Assembly (NCBI GenBank): GCA_964654355.1
Contig: CAZZIQ010000003.1
Span: 1-52,858 of the forward strand
Reading direction: 5' to 3'
Length of the DNA stretch: 52,858 nt
DNA from: CAZZIQ01 sp964654355
Lineage (GTDB): Bacteria > Pseudomonadota > Gammaproteobacteria > GCF-002020875
The first letter of the stretch is position 1. The number at the start of each line of letters is the position of its first letter. The notes beneath the pieces are model-generated. The model was not told where the DNA came from. It ran no database searches and saw only the letters and a program-made list of their open reading frames with translations. Positions 50,702 to 52,858 of this stretch are shown here, one piece after another. The translations under genes and the position numbers were made by a program.

Positions 50702-50998
50702 CTAAGCGCGCTTTAACGGCAGATCTTTCTTCTTTCCGTTGAGGAGTGGCAACAAACAACAGTTGTAGCCGCCGAGCTTGCCGCCGATCGGAACGATGCG
50801 ATCAAAGCGACAACTCCAGTCATTCATGATGGTGAAGACAAAGCCGACGGCCCAGCCGATGACGGTCCAGCCGAGCAAGAAACTGCAAAGAAACACGGAC
50901 CAGCGATTGCGGAGTCGACGCGCAAACGCATAAATCGTCGGTGCAAGATAAAGCACCGCTAAAAAGACCAGGGGCGGCGTATTCTCGACGCTCTCCAT
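50702..50998 (-). CDS. Superinfection-immunity-family small membrane protein
   Basis: 98 residues with two membrane helices (about 9-25 and 34-57). The pattern PPLVFLAVLYLAPTIYAFAR, then a basic turn RLRNRW, and FLLGWTVIGWAVGFVF matches the superinfection immunity (T4 Imm-like) domain family. In phage T4 Imm blocks DNA entry of later phages; most bacterial members have no tested role. The C-terminal 35 residues are cytoplasmic-type, with four Cys over the whole chain and a basic end KKKDLPLKRA. A strong AGGAGG lies 6 bases before the ATG. No phage genes surround it. Confidence 0.8.
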   Translation of the reverse strand: MESVENTPPLVFLAVLYLAPTIYAFARRLRNRWSVFLCSFLLGWTVIGWAVGFVFTIMNDWSCRFDRIVPIGGKLGGYNCCLLPLLNGKKKDLPLKRA

Positions 50999-51035
50999 GG
51001 TGCACCTCCTGTTGTGGTTCGAACTCTTCGGTTCT

Positions 51036-51473
51036 TTATGTGCGCAATGCAGCGATCTCGTCTGCCCAGCGCATGTAGTCGCGATAGATGCAACGATCCA
51101 TCACCACAAAGAGGCCCGCGTCTTGTGCGCGTTGGGCGGCCTCTTCGTGAATAACGCCATCTTGCAGCCAGAGGGCAGGGATTTTCAAGTCGATGCACGC
51201 ATCCACAATTGCGGGCACATGCTCCGGCGCGCGGAACACGTCAACCAAATCGACGGGTGTATTCAGTTCTTGTAATGAAGCAACGGCGGGTTCACCGAGA
51301 ACTTCAGTAACGGCCGGACGCACGGGAACAATGTGGTAGCCGAAGCGTTGCAGGCTGCGCGCGACCCCATGGCTGGGACGCGCGGGGTTTGGTGAAAGAC
51401 CCAACACAGCAATGCTGTGGATGCGGGCGAGAAAGGCCTGAAGTTCGGCGGGCGTTGGGTTTTGAAACGCCAT
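51036..51473 (-). CDS. CoA-binding domain protein (YccU-like)
   Basis: 145 residues, a single Rossmann-type CoA_binding_2 domain: IAVLGLSPNPARPSHGVARSL at the N-terminus, YHIVPVRP, the DLVDVFRAPEHVP segment, and ALWLQDGVIHEEAA. It resembles E. coli YccU and the CoA-binding part of acyl-CoA synthetases, but has no catalytic His or ligase domain. The role is unknown; a regulatory or CoA-sensing function is guessed for this family. It is 12 bases downstream of bolA on the same strand and probably in one unit with it. Confidence 0.9.
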   Translation of the reverse strand: MAFQNPTPAELQAFLARIHSIAVLGLSPNPARPSHGVARSLQRFGYHIVPVRPAVTEVLGEPAVASLQELNTPVDLVDVFRAPEHVPAIVDACIDLKIPALWLQDGVIHEEAAQRAQDAGLFVVMDRCIYRDYMRWADEIAALRT

Positions 51474-51485
51474 GCCGAGAGGGAA

Positions 51486-51752
51486 CTAGGGTGTGTCGGT
51501 GTCGATGCTGACCGCATGTATGTCGGTCTGCATGAGCTCGCCGAGCGCCGCATAGACCATGCGATGGCGCTGAATCAGGCTCTTACCGGCAAAGTCCGGG
51601 CTGGTCAGGCGGACGGTGAAATGTCCCATGCCGCCGTGACTACGATGACCGGCATGCTCGTGGGAGTCGTCTTGTACCTCGCAGCGAGTCAGATCTTTGA
51701 AAGTGGCCTTAAGCGCGCTTTCAATGGCTGCCATGCGTTCTTCCGGCTTCAT
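51486..51752 (-). CDS. bolA: BolA family protein
   Basis: 88 residues. The family core HFTVRLTSPDFAGKSLIQRH, followed by RMVYAALGELMQTDIHAVSI, is clear, with an N-terminal HEHAGH segment giving possible His ligands. BolA proteins pair with monothiol glutaredoxins to bind [2Fe-2S] clusters and affect cell shape under stress. Its ATG overlaps the stop of yciI (TGA, 4 shared bases). yciB-yciI-bolA is a recurrent cluster in Gammaproteobacteria. Confidence 0.92.
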   Translation of the reverse strand: MKPEERMAAIESALKATFKDLTRCEVQDDSHEHAGHRSHGGMGHFTVRLTSPDFAGKSLIQRHRMVYAALGELMQTDIHAVSIDTDTP

Positions 51753-52048
51753 GGCAGCACCAACTTGAATGGCTTAACGGTTACCTGCGCATAGATGCCC
51801 GCTTCGACATAAGGATCGGCATCGGCCCACGCTTGTGCCGCTTCGAGGTCGTCAAATTCAGCGACAACAAGGCTACCGCTGAAACCTGCGGGACCCGGGT
51901 CTGGACTATCAATCGCAGGATGCGGGCCGGCGAGAATGAGTCGACCCTGATTGGTGAGTTCTTCGAGGCGAGCGAGGTGGCGCGGACGCGCCACTTTGCG
52001 TTTTTCCAGGCTCTCTGGAATGTCTTCAGAAATGATGGCGTAGAGCAT
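51749..52048 (-). CDS. yciI: YciI family protein
   Basis: 99 residues of the ferredoxin-like YCII fold: MLYAIISEDIPESLEKRKVA, RPRHLARLEEL, GRLILAGPHPAID, FSGSLVVAEFDDLEAAQAWA and DPYVEAGIY. The His of RPRHL and the Asp of ADADPY are the conserved pair proposed as active site, but the reaction is unknown. I start at ATG 52046-52048; further upstream the frame is open but unlike the family. It is 19 bases after yciB. Confidence 0.93.
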   Translation of the reverse strand: MLYAIISEDIPESLEKRKVARPRHLARLEELTNQGRLILAGPHPAIDSPDPGPAGFSGSLVVAEFDDLEAAQAWADADPYVEAGIYAQVTVKPFKLVLP

Positions 52049-52067
52049 GATGTTTGGGTTCAGTGAA

Positions 52068-52739
52068 TTAGTGATCGGTTGATTCGGATTCTTGCGGATG
52101 TTCGGCATGGCGTGCAATCCAGAAGGCCTGCGCCAAAACAAAGACCAAGGTCAGCCCCAGTACGCCGAACAGTTTGAAGTTGACCCATAGGGATTCCATT
52201 TCTTGTGCGGCTTCACACAATGCAGCGTTCATGCCAAAGCTTGTGCACTGCAATTCATTGATTGCGGCCTGTGGGTCAAGATCGGTCACGCTCAAGAGTT
52301 GATTGCGTGCCACGACCGCGAAGTTTGCAACCCAGAGGTTGAGTGCGCCGACCGCAACAAAGAAGGCAGTCCAGGCATGGTTGAGTAAACGCCAGCGCGG
52401 GCGCGGCATTTCCATTTGGCCGCCCATCATGCGTTCTACCAGCGGTTTTTCCCCAATCCAAAGCGTAACCAAGAACGCCAAGGCAAATAGCCAATTCACG
52501 AGCGTGACTTTCCACATCACAAATACGGGGTCGCGTAGGGCGATGGTGAGCCCACCAAACACAATCAAAAGTAAGAGGGTGATGACATGCATCTTTTCCA
52601 CGCTGCGATGACGCAACCAGCTCCAGCCGACCTGCACAAACGATGCAGCGATTGCGACACCAGTGGCAATAAAAATGTCCCCCGCTTTGTAGGCAATGAA
52701 GAACAGCAGGATTGGAAAGAGGTCGTAAAGAAATTTCAT
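52068..52739 (-). CDS. yciB: Inner-membrane septation protein A (YciB/IspZ)
   Basis: Multi-pass inner-membrane protein implicated in cell envelope synthesis and division. 223 residues versus 179 in E. coli. Conserved segments are present: MKFLYDLFPILLFFIAYK, SVEKMHVITLLLLIVFGGLT, KWKVT-like MWKVTLVNWLFAL, KPLVERMMGG, LNHAWTAFF and WVNFKLFG. The extra length is an insertion of about 40 residues at 142-184, between NLWVAN and WVNFK, with Cys165 and Cys175 and an acidic, polar character. Start at ATG 52737-52739; an in-frame ATG 8 codons upstream is possible. Confidence 0.93.
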   Translation of the reverse strand: MKFLYDLFPILLFFIAYKAGDIFIATGVAIAASFVQVGWSWLRHRSVEKMHVITLLLLIVFGGLTIALRDPVFVMWKVTLVNWLFALAFLVTLWIGEKPLVERMMGGQMEMPRPRWRLLNHAWTAFFVAVGALNLWVANFAVVARNQLLSVTDLDPQAAINELQCTSFGMNAALCEAAQEMESLWVNFKLFGVLGLTLVFVLAQAFWIARHAEHPQESESTDH

Positions 52740-52833
52740 GCGAGCGAGAGATAGAGTCGTCAATTAAAGCTGTGAATCGGATGCGCAAGGCATAGAATGC
52801 ACTGATTCTACACAGGCGAGTTCATTTGTCCGC

Positions 52834-52858
52834 ATGTCTCCGATCGATTTACACAGTC
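52834..52858 (+). CDS. PHP-domain protein, RNase AM/YciV-like (first codons only)
   Basis: Only eight codons are in the window: ATG at 52834 reads MSPIDLHS and then continues past the edge. The (I/Y)DLHSH start is typical of PHP-domain proteins such as YciV/TrpH (RNase AM), and such a gene lies divergent from yciB in other Gammaproteobacteria, followed by a Sua5/YciO gene and scpAB. A TAGAAT box at 52793-52798 could be its -10. The call rests on very few residues plus context. Confidence 0.5.

Noticed and set aside
50603..52739. A multi-gene antiphage or toxin-antitoxin island
   Set aside because: The immunity-like gene is followed by CoA-binding, bolA, yciI and yciB genes, which are core genes; there is no integrase, toxin pair or nuclease/ATPase set.
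1..52858. tRNA or rRNA genes, insertion sequences, prophage
   Set aside because: None was recognised on either strand: spacers are short, and no cloverleaf with a CCA end, transposase or integrase sequence was seen. A covariance search was not possible.

Overview
The window is a chromosomal segment of a Gammaproteobacterium with mid-50s G+C by eye. Gene order is close to the Pseudomonas-type core: map-glnD-dapC-dapD diverging from rpsB-tsf-pyrH-frr-uppS-cdsA-dxr-rseP-bamA-skp-lpxD-fabZ-lpxA-lpxB-rnhB-dnaE-accA-tilS-pyrG-kdsA-eno-ftsB-ispD-(purT)-ispF-truD, then gluQRS/dksA, smc-zipA-ligA and a bolA-yciI-yciB group. The lipid A, Bam/Skp and KDO genes show an organism with an LPS outer membrane. 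SMC replaces MukB, so this is not an enteric. A CbbY-type phosphatase and a cyanobacterial/plant-type D-ribulose kinase hint at a Calvin-cycle (autotrophic) lifestyle, but this is only inference; genus is not claimed.

Layout. 1-67: N-terminus of a YffB/ArsC-family gene, cut by the window edge. 150-2242: periplasmic PhnD-like binding protein translationally coupled to a membrane HAMP-GGDEF diguanylate cyclase. 2308-8453 (minus): dapD, dapC, glnD, map, with one plus-strand VOC gene inserted. 8454-8764: divergent control region with a stringent-type rpsB promoter and an rpsB leader. 8765-36785: about 28 kb of uninterrupted plus-strand housekeeping genes (translation, isoprenoid/MEP pathway, phospholipid, outer-membrane assembly, lipid A, replication, fatty acids, CTP, KDO, glycolysis, division), often overlapping by 1-20 bases. 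36729-38748 (minus): smr, an uncharacterised gene and gluQRS. 38824-39896: a DUF3579 gene converging on dksA, which carries a long Lys/Ala-rich N-terminal tail. 40062-42331: CbbY-like phosphatase, aminotransferase and a small thioredoxin-like protein. 42348-44060 (minus): D-ribulose-kinase-like gene and queF. 44266-50590: smc-zipA-ligA. 50702-52739 (minus): superinfection-immunity-like membrane protein, CoA-binding protein, bolA, yciI, yciB. 52834-end: first codons of a PHP-domain (RNase AM/YciV-like) gene.

Most of the window is conserved core. The parts that stand out are: a sugar kinase whose catalytic N-terminus lies upstream of any normal start codon; the histone-H1-like tail on DksA; the binding-protein/cyclase module; two copies of a dispersed palindromic intergenic repeat; LpxA with the Pseudomonas-type Met acyl ruler; an enlarged loop in YciB; and purT lodged between ispD and ispF. 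No tRNA, rRNA, CRISPR array, insertion sequence or phage gene cluster was seen.
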